Below, in pieces: positions 18,439 through 27,068 of a stretch of 35,643 nt of DNA. Both the position numbers and the translations under genes were made by a program. The stretch is from Alphaproteobacteria bacterium (GTDB lineage Bacteria; Pseudomonadota; Alphaproteobacteria; Puniceispirillales; Puniceispirillaceae), in contig WTJS01000091.1 in NCBI GenBank assembly GCA_011524735.1, positions 1-35,643 on the forward strand. The letters are read 5' to 3'. Under the pieces are notes generated by a model, which was not told the origin of the DNA, made no database searches, and saw nothing but the letters and a program-made list of their open reading frames with translations. The stretch's first letter is position 1, and every line of letters begins with the position of its first letter.

Positions 18439-19728
18439 TCAATCAACAAACCCGGTCAGACGCGGGATCGTCATCGAAATGGCCGGGAAATAGGTAACCA
18501 GAAAGATCGTCGCAACTTCAACCAGCAAGAACGGAATGATGGCGCGCGCGATATTCTCGACTCTCTCTCCCGACACGGATGATGCCACGAACAGCACCAA
18601 CCCCATAGGCGGTGTGGCAAGCCCCACCGTCAAATTCACACTCATGATAATGGCAAAATGCACAGGATCGATTCCCATGCTGACAAAAATAGGCCCCAGG
18701 ATTGGCCCCAGAATGATGATCGCTGGACCGGCATCAAGGAACATCCCCACGATGAACAGAAGCAGATTGATCAGGAACAGCAGGATCAAAGGATTATCTG
18801 AAATGGACAGAATCATCGCTGCCAGCGTCTCTGGCGCATGACTGAGACTGACAACCGTCTTGAATGCCATTGCCGCACCGACAAGGAGCAGGACAACGGC
18901 AGACGTCATAGCTGCTTTTGCCAGGACATCTGGTAGATCCGACAGGCGCAGTGTCTTCAGGACAAACATGCCAATGATGATGGCATAGCCAACAGCTACC
19001 GCCGCCGCCTCAGTCGGAGTGAAGACACCGCCCAGAATACCGCCAAGAATGATCACCGGTGTCATCAGAGGGAAAAACGCCTTCAGGCTGGCTTGACCAC
19101 GTTCCGGCCAGCTATAGCGGCGTGTTGCCACTGGGAAATCATATCGATCTGCCATCCAGGAGACCATGAGCATAAGACCAACGCCGACCATGATCCCCGG
19201 AACAATACCGGCCAGAAACAGCGCCGCAACACTTTCACCCATCACATAGGCATAGATAATCATGATCCCCGAGGGCGGGATAATCGGCCCAATCACCGAA
19301 CTGGCAGCGGTAATGGCAGCCGCAAATTTCTTTGTATAACCCTGCCTTTCCATGGCCGGGATAAGCATTGAACCAATGGCTGACGTATCAGCGACTGCAG
19401 ACCCGGATAGACCAGCAAACAGCATCGAGGACAGCACATTCACATGTGCAAGACCGCCGCGAAGATGACCCATCATAGCCTGGGCAAATTCGACGAGACG
19501 CGCGGTAATCCCACCGCGATTCATCAGCTCGCCAGCCAGCATGAAAAAGGGAATGGCCATCAACGGGAAGCTGTCCATACCGTTATAGACATTGCGGTAC
19601 AGCAGAGCCATGTCACGTTCCTGCCCATTCAGCCACAGCAGAATGCCGGGCGCCGCCAAAAGCGCAAAGAAAACAGGAAGTCCGATCAGCAGAAAGGCAA
19701 GAAATGCAGGAAGAAACCAGATCAGCAT
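18439..19728 (-). CDS. TRAP transporter large permease (DctM family)
   Basis: Multi-TM; GIPFFMLAGELMNRGGITARLVEFAQAMMGHLRGGLAHVNVLSSMLFAGLSGSAVADTSAIGSMLIPAMERQGY-type signature. Confidence 0.94.
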   Translation of the reverse strand: MLIWFLPAFLAFLLIGLPVFFALLAAPGILLWLNGQERDMALLYRNVYNGMDSFPLMAIPFFMLAGELMNRGGITARLVEFAQAMMGHLRGGLAHVNVLSSMLFAGLSGSAVADTSAIGSMLIPAMERQGYTKKFAAAITAASSVIGPIIPPSGIMIIYAYVMGESVAALFLAGIVPGIMVGVGLMLMVSWMADRYDFPVATRRYSWPERGQASLKAFFPLMTPVIILGGILGGVFTPTEAAAVAVGYAIIIGMFVLKTLRLSDLPDVLAKAAMTSAVVLLLVGAAMAFKTVVSLSHAPETLAAMILSISDNPLILLFLINLLLFIVGMFLDAGPAIIILGPILGPIFVSMGIDPVHFAIIMSVNLTVGLATPPMGLVLFVASSVSGERVENIARAIIPFLLVEVATIFLVTYFPAISMTIPRLTGFVD

Positions 19729-20321
19729 TATTCCGCCCCCGCGGCTTTCTGGCCAAGGACCGGGACAGGACGCAGCCTGTCGGCTCCGCCTAGAGCTGCC
19801 ACCACGCTTCTGATAATGAGCTCAATATTGACAAGGATCATCAGGCAGACACCCGTGAACATGGACATATACATCCAGGCCAGCTTGATCTTCACTGACT
19901 TCATGCCAATCAAGAATAGCGGCACCTTCAAAGATGAACTGGAAAACAGCCAGCCAGAATTCACATGCTTCATGCCAAGCTGAAAAGCCACCAGCAGCAC
20001 TGTCAGTGAAAGCAGGAGCAGCAAGAGTGAAATGGCTGCAAATACGGGGCGAGGAAGCCCCTCAATGACCGACGTGATGGCCACCATGCCACCTTGCCGG
20101 AACGCGACTGGCGCCATAAGACCCGTTAGCCATAGCATCATGAAACGCGCAGCCTCATCCGGCCATGGCAGGGCATTGTTCAGAACGTAACGGAAAAACA
20201 CCTGGACAAGAATCACCAGAACCATGATGGCGATTGCGGCGACCGACAACACGCGCCCAATGCGACCTGCAAGATCATTTAGCCACTGCAGTGGCGCCAG
20301 AACCAGCAGCATTGCATTCAT
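19728..20321 (-). CDS. TRAP transporter small permease (DctQ family)
   Basis: Four TM segments; VQVFFRYVLNNALPWPDEAARFMMLWLTGLMAPVAFRQGG; abuts DctM. Confidence 0.92.
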   Translation of the reverse strand: MNAMLLVLAPLQWLNDLAGRIGRVLSVAAIAIMVLVILVQVFFRYVLNNALPWPDEAARFMMLWLTGLMAPVAFRQGGMVAITSVIEGLPRPVFAAISLLLLLLSLTVLLVAFQLGMKHVNSGWLFSSSSLKVPLFLIGMKSVKIKLAWMYMSMFTGVCLMILVNIELIIRSVVAALGGADRLRPVPVLGQKAAGAE

Positions 20322-20606
20322 GACCTTCCCCCTATCTTCGCTGGCATCGGCAAACGGTACACATCTAGAACCTGAACCATGCCGGAAACCCTGTTGATCG
20401 AACTTCACCTGTCAGGCCTGACCCAGTGAAGCATCACCTCAGATCATCGATTCTTATTTTCTTAACTATAGGGACAAAATGGCGCAGGTTTCATGCAAAA
20501 AATTTTTCAATTTCATCTGAACCGAAAAATGAGCTGAAAAGAGCCCTGCAATCATGACATGTGAGCCATGTCGACAGACCGACATCAGCCGTTGTAGTGT
20601 CCCGGC

Positions 20607-20903
20607 ATGTATGAGATCACAGAAGACACAATGCAGACGGTTTTGACCCTGAATGGGTCCATAACCATCGAAAACAGCGCCGCACTCAAAAAGCAGCTTG
20701 GTGACCTTGATCCTTCGCAGGATCTAATCGTGCGTTGCGCTGAGCTAGAATATATCGATTCGTCTGGAGTGGCCTGTCTGATCCTTGCTTATACAGCACG
20801 ATCAAAGCGGGGCGCGAAAGTCATTCTGCAGTCTCCATCAGAAGCACTGATGCGTGTACTGGAAATCCTGAAATTCACGGCCTTCTTTACAATCATGGAC
20901 TGA
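20607..20903 (+). CDS. STAS-domain protein (anti-sigma factor antagonist-like)
   Basis: 98 aa; LIVRCAELEYIDSSGVACLILAYTARSKRGAKVILQSPSEALMRVLEILKF, phospho-Ser motif DSSG. Confidence 0.9.
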   Translation: MYEITEDTMQTVLTLNGSITIENSAALKKQLGDLDPSQDLIVRCAELEYIDSSGVACLILAYTARSKRGAKVILQSPSEALMRVLEILKFTAFFTIMD

Positions 20904-22011
20904 AGCAGGCCACGGTGACATCGTCACTCCGCGAATGACCGTCCACTCTCATCATAAGCGCATCAAGCAGATCGCAGCCAAACAAATCGCCAGTTTCAGC
21001 AAGATAACGCGCCACTTCGTGTCCAAACTTATGAGATGCCCGGCCGTGCTCAGCCGCAATATCTGAGAGCCCATCAGTAAAAACAAACAATCTGCGGCCC
21101 TCCAGAGAAAAGGACGATGGTTCAAGGCCTGCATAGACATCTACAGGCAGAAACCCAATAGCCGGCCCTGCCGATGCAACTGTCTCCACATCCCCAGTTG
21201 CAGTGAAAAATACAGGTTCAGGATTTCCCAGATTCAATATCTCAACTGACCTGCCATCTGCAGACTGCCGGACCAAGGTCAATGCCACAAACAGCCCGTC
21301 TGGAAATCTGCCTTCCATCATCGTAATGATGTTACAGGCCAGCGCCGTTAAATTTGGCGCATGGTAATGGGCTCTGAAGGCTGTCATGGTCTGTGCCAGC
21401 ATAATCGCTGCGTAGATTCCCTTACCGGCAACATCACCTGAAATGAAGGTCACACGCCCGTCTTCGTGCGTCACAAGATCGTGAAAGTCACCTGACAGCT
21501 CCTGAACGGGCGCACATCTGGAATCAATGCGGGCGGTCCGGATCTGAGGTGGTACTAGCAAATCCTGAACAGTTGCCGCTTGCTCCAGTTCGTGCTGGAT
21601 TCGGGCGCGCCAGATATTGATTTGCTCCGTCTTTGCCTTGATTTCCCGATTCTGTTTCTCAATGAGGGCGCTGTAACTGGCCAGCATGGCTTCGCTTTTG
21701 GCCACTTCTGAGTTGTCGGTCACAAACCCCAATATCTGATCATCATAGGGTTTGAGTATCACAGTGTATTGCGAGCGCCTGTCTTTGGCGGCTTGCATTC
21801 TGAAGCTATAGGTCTGACCAGCTGTGAACCGACGGGAAAATTTGCGTTCATTGAAGTCATCGCTGACAGATGCGATTTCCTGTCCCTCGATGTTACCAAA
21901 GAGTGACCGGAAAGCATCATTTGTCGCAACGACCTTCAGACCGCCATCCATACGGACAAAAGGAATTTGGAACAGGTCGATCAGGTCAATGTCAGGCTTG
22001 GACAACATCAT
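20893..22011 (-). CDS. PAS-like domain plus SpoIIE/PP2C-type serine phosphatase (RsbU/RsbP-like)
   Basis: N-terminal PAS-like VRMDGGLKVVATNDAFRSLFG; coiled coil; LSGDFHDLVTHEDGRVTFISGDVAGKGIYAAIMLAQ; GNPEPVFF; LFVFTDGLSD; SRSDDVTVACF. Confidence 0.88.
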   Translation of the reverse strand: MMLSKPDIDLIDLFQIPFVRMDGGLKVVATNDAFRSLFGNIEGQEIASVSDDFNERKFSRRFTAGQTYSFRMQAAKDRRSQYTVILKPYDDQILGFVTDNSEVAKSEAMLASYSALIEKQNREIKAKTEQINIWRARIQHELEQAATVQDLLVPPQIRTARIDSRCAPVQELSGDFHDLVTHEDGRVTFISGDVAGKGIYAAIMLAQTMTAFRAHYHAPNLTALACNIITMMEGRFPDGLFVALTLVRQSADGRSVEILNLGNPEPVFFTATGDVETVASAGPAIGFLPVDVYAGLEPSSFSLEGRRLFVFTDGLSDIAAEHGRASHKFGHEVARYLAETGDLFGCDLLDALMMRVDGHSRSDDVTVACFSP

Positions 22012-22345
22012 CTTTCAGGGATGCCAGAAGGCCAACGATGTGCGCCACATCGTCATCCTCCACGCCATTGTCCTCGAGCACATCCTGTGCCGTCTGCGCC
22101 ACCGTGTTAAAGGCTTCTTCAGTGATCCTAAGCCCGGTATGTGCAGCGCTCATCGCCTTGCCAGAATATTGCTGTGGCCCACCCAGAACCTGTGAGAGAA
22201 ACTTGACCTGATGATCCATCAGCGCGCGGATGTCCGAATTCTCGAAATAGGGTGCGGTAATGTCATTGCGCTCCAGCTCGTCATATAGCTCCGAGACAAC
22301 CTTACTGACGGTCTCAAACCCACCATATTTCTCAAACAATGACAT
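21992..22345 (-). CDS. Group 1-like truncated haemoglobin
   Basis: MSLFEKYGGFETVSKVVSELYDELERNDITAPYFENSDIRALMDHQVKFLSQVLGGPQQYSGKAMSAAHTGLRITEEAFNTV: trHb fold pattern with B10 Tyr-like LYDEL and proximal His AAHTGL; RBS GGGGAG upstream. Confidence 0.88.
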   Translation of the reverse strand: MSLFEKYGGFETVSKVVSELYDELERNDITAPYFENSDIRALMDHQVKFLSQVLGGPQQYSGKAMSAAHTGLRITEEAFNTVAQTAQDVLEDNGVEDDDVAHIVGLLASLKDDVVQA

Positions 22346-22415
22346 GACTGACTCCCCGGAGAAACGTAATGAAACCTTATCAGTTTTTCAGTTCGCAGCG
22401 AAGAAGGTTATGACA

Positions 22416-23063
22416 TCATTCCGCAACCGTCTGTCCGCGGCGGGGAAAACAGCGTCTCAACGTTCTCGTTGCGCAGCCAGCAAGGTAATCATCAGCACGC
22501 TGCTGATCGGATGGGCTGATCACCTTGGTAAGTTTGCGTAAGTTCTGCTTTGCCCCTGGCGCATTCCGGCGTTCAGCGATGGTCCACCAGAAATGCGCCT
22601 TTGCCAGATCCGGCTCAGAATCTGTACCCTGAAAGTAGATGTTTCCGAGCTGAACGGGAGCCGCAGCATGACCACTCAAAGCTGCTTCCTGAAGGTAATG
22701 AAGCGCATTACCAACATCACGATCAGTTCCACGCCCCTGATCAAACGCTAACCCTGCCGCATATTGGCCAAGCATGTGCCCGGCTTCGGCAGAAGCAAGA
22801 AACCAAAGCAGTGCTTCACGATCATCCTGCTCAACGGCCACACCCTTCCGATGCATGACACCCATTGTATATTGCGCGCGCGGATCTCCATTGGCCGCAT
22901 AGAGACTGATATAGTAGAGAGCCTCCTCATATTTGCCGGCTTCCAGCGCAGCAAACCCACGCTCGTACTCCTCGGCACCTGCGCGGGTTACGTCACTGGC
23001 GACAACCCCAATCACAAACGAACACAAACAGGTTACAAGCAGTGTAATGTTTTGAAATTTCAT
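22416..23063 (-). CDS. Sel1-repeat exported protein
   Basis: MKFQNITLLVTCLCSFVIGVVASD signal; repeats GDPRAQYTMGVMHRKGVAVEQDDREALLWFLASAEAGHMLGQYAAGLAFDQGRGTDRDVGNALHYLQEAALSGHAAAPVQLGNIYFQG. Confidence 0.82.
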   Translation of the reverse strand: MKFQNITLLVTCLCSFVIGVVASDVTRAGAEEYERGFAALEAGKYEEALYYISLYAANGDPRAQYTMGVMHRKGVAVEQDDREALLWFLASAEAGHMLGQYAAGLAFDQGRGTDRDVGNALHYLQEAALSGHAAAPVQLGNIYFQGTDSEPDLAKAHFWWTIAERRNAPGAKQNLRKLTKVISPSDQQRADDYLAGCATRTLRRCFPRRGQTVAE

Positions 23064-23233
23064 GCCCCAATCTGATCTGGTGACGATTTTCGTGTCAACT
23101 GACCTGTGGTCGCAGACTAAAACCACTCGATGCAGGATTGATTAAACGCAAACCACGATTATGCTGGGGCTCTCATATTTTCTGAGCACCCTGGATATAG
23201 GGTGCAAGCCTGCCTTTATAACAGGAGACTTGA

Positions 23234-24670
23234 ATGCCCTACCCAAAACTCGAGATGTTGATTGCCGGCGAATGGACCAATGGCAGCTCTGGCAAAAGTG
23301 AGCCGGTTATCTGCCCTGCTGACGGCACCACAATCGGCACCCTGCCTCATGCAAGTACCGCTGATCTGGATGCGGCACTGCAAAGCAGCCTCGATGGGTT
23401 CAATGTCTGGCGCAAGAAAACACCACATGAACGTCAGACCGTTCTGGAACAGGCAGCAAGATTGCTTGAAGACAGGTTCGATGACATCAGCGCCAATCTG
23501 ACACGCGAGATGGGAAAGCCGGTTGGCGAAGCGAAAATTGAGCTTCGTGTCGCTATTGACCTTCTTCGCTGGTATGCCGAGGAAGGTAAGCGGGTCTATG
23601 GTCGCATCATTCCTTCGCGCTTTCCTAACATGCAGCATGAAGTGCGAAAGCAGCCAGTCGGACCAGTGGTTGCTTTCGTGGCCTGGAATTTCCCAGCAAC
23701 GAATGTGATGCGCAAAGTAGCGGGGGCACTGGCCGCTGGGTGCTCCATCACCATAAAGCCAAGTGAAGAAACACCAGCAACTGCGATTGCCATCGGCAAG
23801 GCGTTGACAGATGCCGGCCTGCCTGCGGGCGTGCTGAACATTGTGTTCGGTGTGCCACCAGAGGTTTCAGAACATCTTCTTGCGTCACCGATCCCGCGCA
23901 AACTCAGCTTCACCGGCAGCGTGCCAGTTGGCATTCACCTCCAGCAGCTTGCAGCCAAAAACATGATCCGCTGTACCATGGAGCTTGGCGGCCACTCTCC
24001 TGTCATGGTGTTCGAAGACTGCGACCTGGAACTTGCCGCCAAGATGTGTGCTGCCGGCAAATTCCGTAATGCGGGCCAGGTCTGCATTTCGCCAACCCGG
24101 TTTTTTGTTCAGGACAGCATCCACGACAAATTCCTGACCCTGTTCCAGCAGCAGGTTGAAGCTGTACAGGTCGGCAACGGCCTGGAAGAAAATGTGAATA
24201 TGGGCCCACTTGTTGCCGAACGCCGGATCGAAATCATGGATGGCTTCGTTTCTGACGCCGTGTCACAGGGTGCCGAGCTTGTAACGGGCGGTGCGAGACT
24301 ACAGAACGCCGGGTCATTCTTCGCACCAACCTTGTTGAAAGATGTCCCGGAAACGGCACGCATCATGACTGAAGAGCCGTTCGGTCCGGTTGCGCCAACC
24401 ACGCGGTTTTCGTCATTGGATGAGGTGATTGAGCGTGCCAACAGCCTGCCCTTCGGCCTTGCAGCCTACGCCTTTACCAGCAATGCAGGCACTGCAGGTA
24501 TTCTGAAGCAGGAAATTGAAACGGGCATGCTGGCGGTCAATTCCCTTCATGTGCATTCAGTGGAAACGCCTTTCGGAGGGCTGAAGGCCAGCGGTTATGG
24601 TCACGAAGGTGGCATTGAGGGGCTTGAGGCCTATCTTGCGGCCCGCTATTCAAGCGAAATTTACGCCTAA
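23234..24670 (+). CDS. NAD(P)-dependent aldehyde dehydrogenase, succinate-semialdehyde dehydrogenase-like
   Basis: VAFVAWNFPATNVMRKVAGALAAGCSITIKPSEETP; FTGSVPVG; MELGGHSPVMVFEDCDLE; NAGQVCISPTRFFV (catalytic Cys); EEPFGPVAP; RBS aggaga. Confidence 0.9.
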   Translation: MPYPKLEMLIAGEWTNGSSGKSEPVICPADGTTIGTLPHASTADLDAALQSSLDGFNVWRKKTPHERQTVLEQAARLLEDRFDDISANLTREMGKPVGEAKIELRVAIDLLRWYAEEGKRVYGRIIPSRFPNMQHEVRKQPVGPVVAFVAWNFPATNVMRKVAGALAAGCSITIKPSEETPATAIAIGKALTDAGLPAGVLNIVFGVPPEVSEHLLASPIPRKLSFTGSVPVGIHLQQLAAKNMIRCTMELGGHSPVMVFEDCDLELAAKMCAAGKFRNAGQVCISPTRFFVQDSIHDKFLTLFQQQVEAVQVGNGLEENVNMGPLVAERRIEIMDGFVSDAVSQGAELVTGGARLQNAGSFFAPTLLKDVPETARIMTEEPFGPVAPTTRFSSLDEVIERANSLPFGLAAYAFTSNAGTAGILKQEIETGMLAVNSLHVHSVETPFGGLKASGYGHEGGIEGLEAYLAARYSSEIYA

Positions 24671-24686
24671 GCCAATTGAAACATCA

Positions 24687-24711
24687 GACTGGCCTGCCTT
24701 GCAGGCCAGTC
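24687..24711. terminator. Bidirectional terminator-like hairpin
   Basis: Perfect 11-bp stem GACTGGCCTGC-ctt-GCAGGCCAGTC between convergent CDS ends at 24670(+) and 24733(-); no strong poly-T. Confidence 0.7.
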
Positions 24712-24732
24712 AAACTCTCTCTTTCATCGCAG

Positions 24733-25713
24733 TTATGAATGTGATCTAGCCCCCATTTTCTGGCATAGAGCCTGAATATGGGCGGGCCCTACGCCGCAGC
24801 AGCCCCCAATCATATCAACGCCAGTTGCAAGCCAGTCGTCACAGGCCAGTCGAAATACATCTGGACTGCAACAGGCATCAAAATCCCAACCGCCTGGCTG
24901 CTTATACTGCCCGGTATTTGGGTAGACAGCCTTTGCCCCGTCCCAAACGGATGCGATGGCAGCCAGGGCCGGGCCAGTGTCTTCCAGTTCTGAATGCATG
25001 GCAGTGACAATCGTGTCCTTCGCTGGCGGGCAGATTTCAAAGATCGTCGAAATTGCATCCGCCACAGACAAGATATGTTCATCAGTGGGAGCAACGCGGG
25101 AATTTCCCAACACAGCACGACCATCAACCGCCACATCGCAGACAAAGCCGACTGACACAGGCAGGCCCGCACACATCGCCCCGCGCAGCATTGCCACCGC
25201 CTGCTCAACAGTAAACACCATTTCCAATACAATCAGATCGGCACCTGCCTTGGCCAGAGTTTCAGCTTGATCGGCAGCGTTGCGCTCCAGTACCGCCGCA
25301 TTGGGCAACCGGGTGCGATCATGACCAGGCGCATAGGTCGAAATTGATCCAGCAACCCACTGTTCGCGATCAGATGCGGCGTCTATCGCTTCACGGCAGA
25401 CCTCAATGGCTGCCCGGTTCAAAGACTCAAACTCAGCCTCAAGACCAAAATCGGCAAGTACATGGCGCGCTGTGGCGAAAGAGTTTGCAATATGCACCTC
25501 AGCACCAGCACGGGCATAATTGCCGTGAATCTCAGCAATTATCTGCGGGCATGTGCAGTTTACCTGCAACCATTCCTCCGTGTTGAACTGGAGTCCCATC
25601 CGGCTCAACTCAGTATTCATGGCCCCGTCCATCAGAACGGTAGGCCCCTTCGTCAGCCGGTCTGAGAACGGAGCCCGTGTCATGGACTGGCCTGTTGGAT
25701 TGGGCTTAGACAC
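24733..25713 (-). CDS. Homocysteine S-methyltransferase family protein (atypical Zn site)
   Basis: LMDGAMNTELSRMG; VYPNTGQY; DMIGGCCGVGPAHI; TIVTAMHSEL at the usual GINC position; start may be 25683. Confidence 0.85.
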   Translation of the reverse strand: MSKPNPTGQSMTRAPFSDRLTKGPTVLMDGAMNTELSRMGLQFNTEEWLQVNCTCPQIIAEIHGNYARAGAEVHIANSFATARHVLADFGLEAEFESLNRAAIEVCREAIDAASDREQWVAGSISTYAPGHDRTRLPNAAVLERNAADQAETLAKAGADLIVLEMVFTVEQAVAMLRGAMCAGLPVSVGFVCDVAVDGRAVLGNSRVAPTDEHILSVADAISTIFEICPPAKDTIVTAMHSELEDTGPALAAIASVWDGAKAVYPNTGQYKQPGGWDFDACCSPDVFRLACDDWLATGVDMIGGCCGVGPAHIQALCQKMGARSHS

Positions 25714-25735
25714 AAATCTAGGCGTCTGATCTCAG

Positions 25736-27058
25736 TCAAAGCTGCACCTCTTTCATGGCTGTTTGCAGCTTGTCACACAATTCATCGATTTGCGCGTCAG
25801 AGATTATGAAAGGCGGCGCAAGCAGCACATGGTCACCGTGACGGCCGTCAACGGTGCCTCCCATCGGATAGCAGATCAAACCGTTTTCGAAGGTCGCTGC
25901 CTTGAACCGCTTATGGATCGCCAGACCAGCATCAAAGGGCGCCTTGGTCTCGCGATTAGCTACAAACTCCATCCCCAGAAACAGCCCGCATCCTCTAATG
26001 TCGCCAACATGAGGGTGGTTACCAAAGCTGTCACGCAATGCTGCCATCAACCTAGCGCCCTGCTCACTTACCCTGCCAATCAGCTGCTCGTCTAAGAGCG
26101 TCGTGACAACGGCATGTGCGGCGGCACAGGCCGTAGGGTGACCAAGATATGTATGTCCATGCTGGAAAAACCCAGTTCCAGTTTCGATCGCTCTATATAT
26201 CTCGGCACTGCAAAGCATTGCGCCGATCGGTTGGTAGCCTGCACCAAGCCCTTTCGCAATTGTTACAATATCCGGACGAACATTATCCGCTTCACAGGCA
26301 AACAGATGGCCGGTGCGGCCCATGCCGCACATCACCTCATCAAGGATCAACAGCACGCCATAGCGGTCGCAGATGTTCCGGATACGCGCAAAATACCCAT
26401 CGGAGGCAGGCACCGCACCAAGCGTTGCCCCTACAACCGGTTCAGCCACAAATGCCATCACATTTTCTGGGCCAAGTCGCAGGATTTCAGTTTCAAGCTC
26501 ATCTGCCACACGATGGGCGAACGCGGTTTCACTCTCTCCATCCTGCATCTCGCGATAGGCATAGCAGGGGGATATATGACTGGTTTCAACGAGTATGGGA
26601 TCATACATTTGCCGTCGCCAGGCATTACCACCTGCCGCCAGCGCACCAAGTGTATTGCCATGATAGCTCTGTCGTCGGGCAATCACATGATGTCTCTGGG
26701 GCTGGCCAACTTCTACAAAATATTGCCTGGCCAGCTTCAGCGCCGCCTCAACCGCCTCAGAACCGCTAGACACAAAATAAGCATGCTCAATGCCCACAGG
26801 CGCATGCGCAACAAGAAGTGAAGCCAGTTTCTCAGCCGGCTCGGATGTGAAAAAGCCTGTGTGGGCAAAGGCCATGCTGCCAATTTGTGAGGTCACCGCC
26901 TCTATCACAGCCGGATGGTTATGGCCCAGACAGGATACTGCAGCACCTCCAGACCCATCTAGATAGCGCTTGCCCTCAGAGTCGACGATGTAGCAACCAT
27001 CCCCGGCCACAGCGACCGGGTAGTTGGATTTCATGCTGCGCGGAAAAACCTGTGACAT
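25736..27058 (-). CDS. Class III (PLP-dependent) aminotransferase, omega/GABA-type
   Basis: MSQVFPRSMKSNYPVAVAGDGCYIVDSEGKRYLDGSGGAAVSCLGHNHPAV; FVSSGSEAVEAALKLARQ; LILDEVMCGMGRTG; DIVTIAKGLGAGYQPIGAML; start 27058 preferred over 27205. Confidence 0.92.
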   Translation of the reverse strand: MSQVFPRSMKSNYPVAVAGDGCYIVDSEGKRYLDGSGGAAVSCLGHNHPAVIEAVTSQIGSMAFAHTGFFTSEPAEKLASLLVAHAPVGIEHAYFVSSGSEAVEAALKLARQYFVEVGQPQRHHVIARRQSYHGNTLGALAAGGNAWRRQMYDPILVETSHISPCYAYREMQDGESETAFAHRVADELETEILRLGPENVMAFVAEPVVGATLGAVPASDGYFARIRNICDRYGVLLILDEVMCGMGRTGHLFACEADNVRPDIVTIAKGLGAGYQPIGAMLCSAEIYRAIETGTGFFQHGHTYLGHPTACAAAHAVVTTLLDEQLIGRVSEQGARLMAALRDSFGNHPHVGDIRGCGLFLGMEFVANRETKAPFDAGLAIHKRFKAATFENGLICYPMGGTVDGRHGDHVLLAPPFIISDAQIDELCDKLQTAMKEVQL

Positions 27059-27068
27059 GCGCCCACCT

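Noticed and set aside
20556-20572. Inverted repeat GACATG-tgagc-CATGTC upstream of the STAS gene
   Set aside because: Only 6-bp arms; too short to support an operator without comparative data.
26114-26821. 235-aa plus-strand ORF opposite the class III aminotransferase
   Set aside because: Antisense shadow; no recognisable domain, unlike the minus-strand protein.
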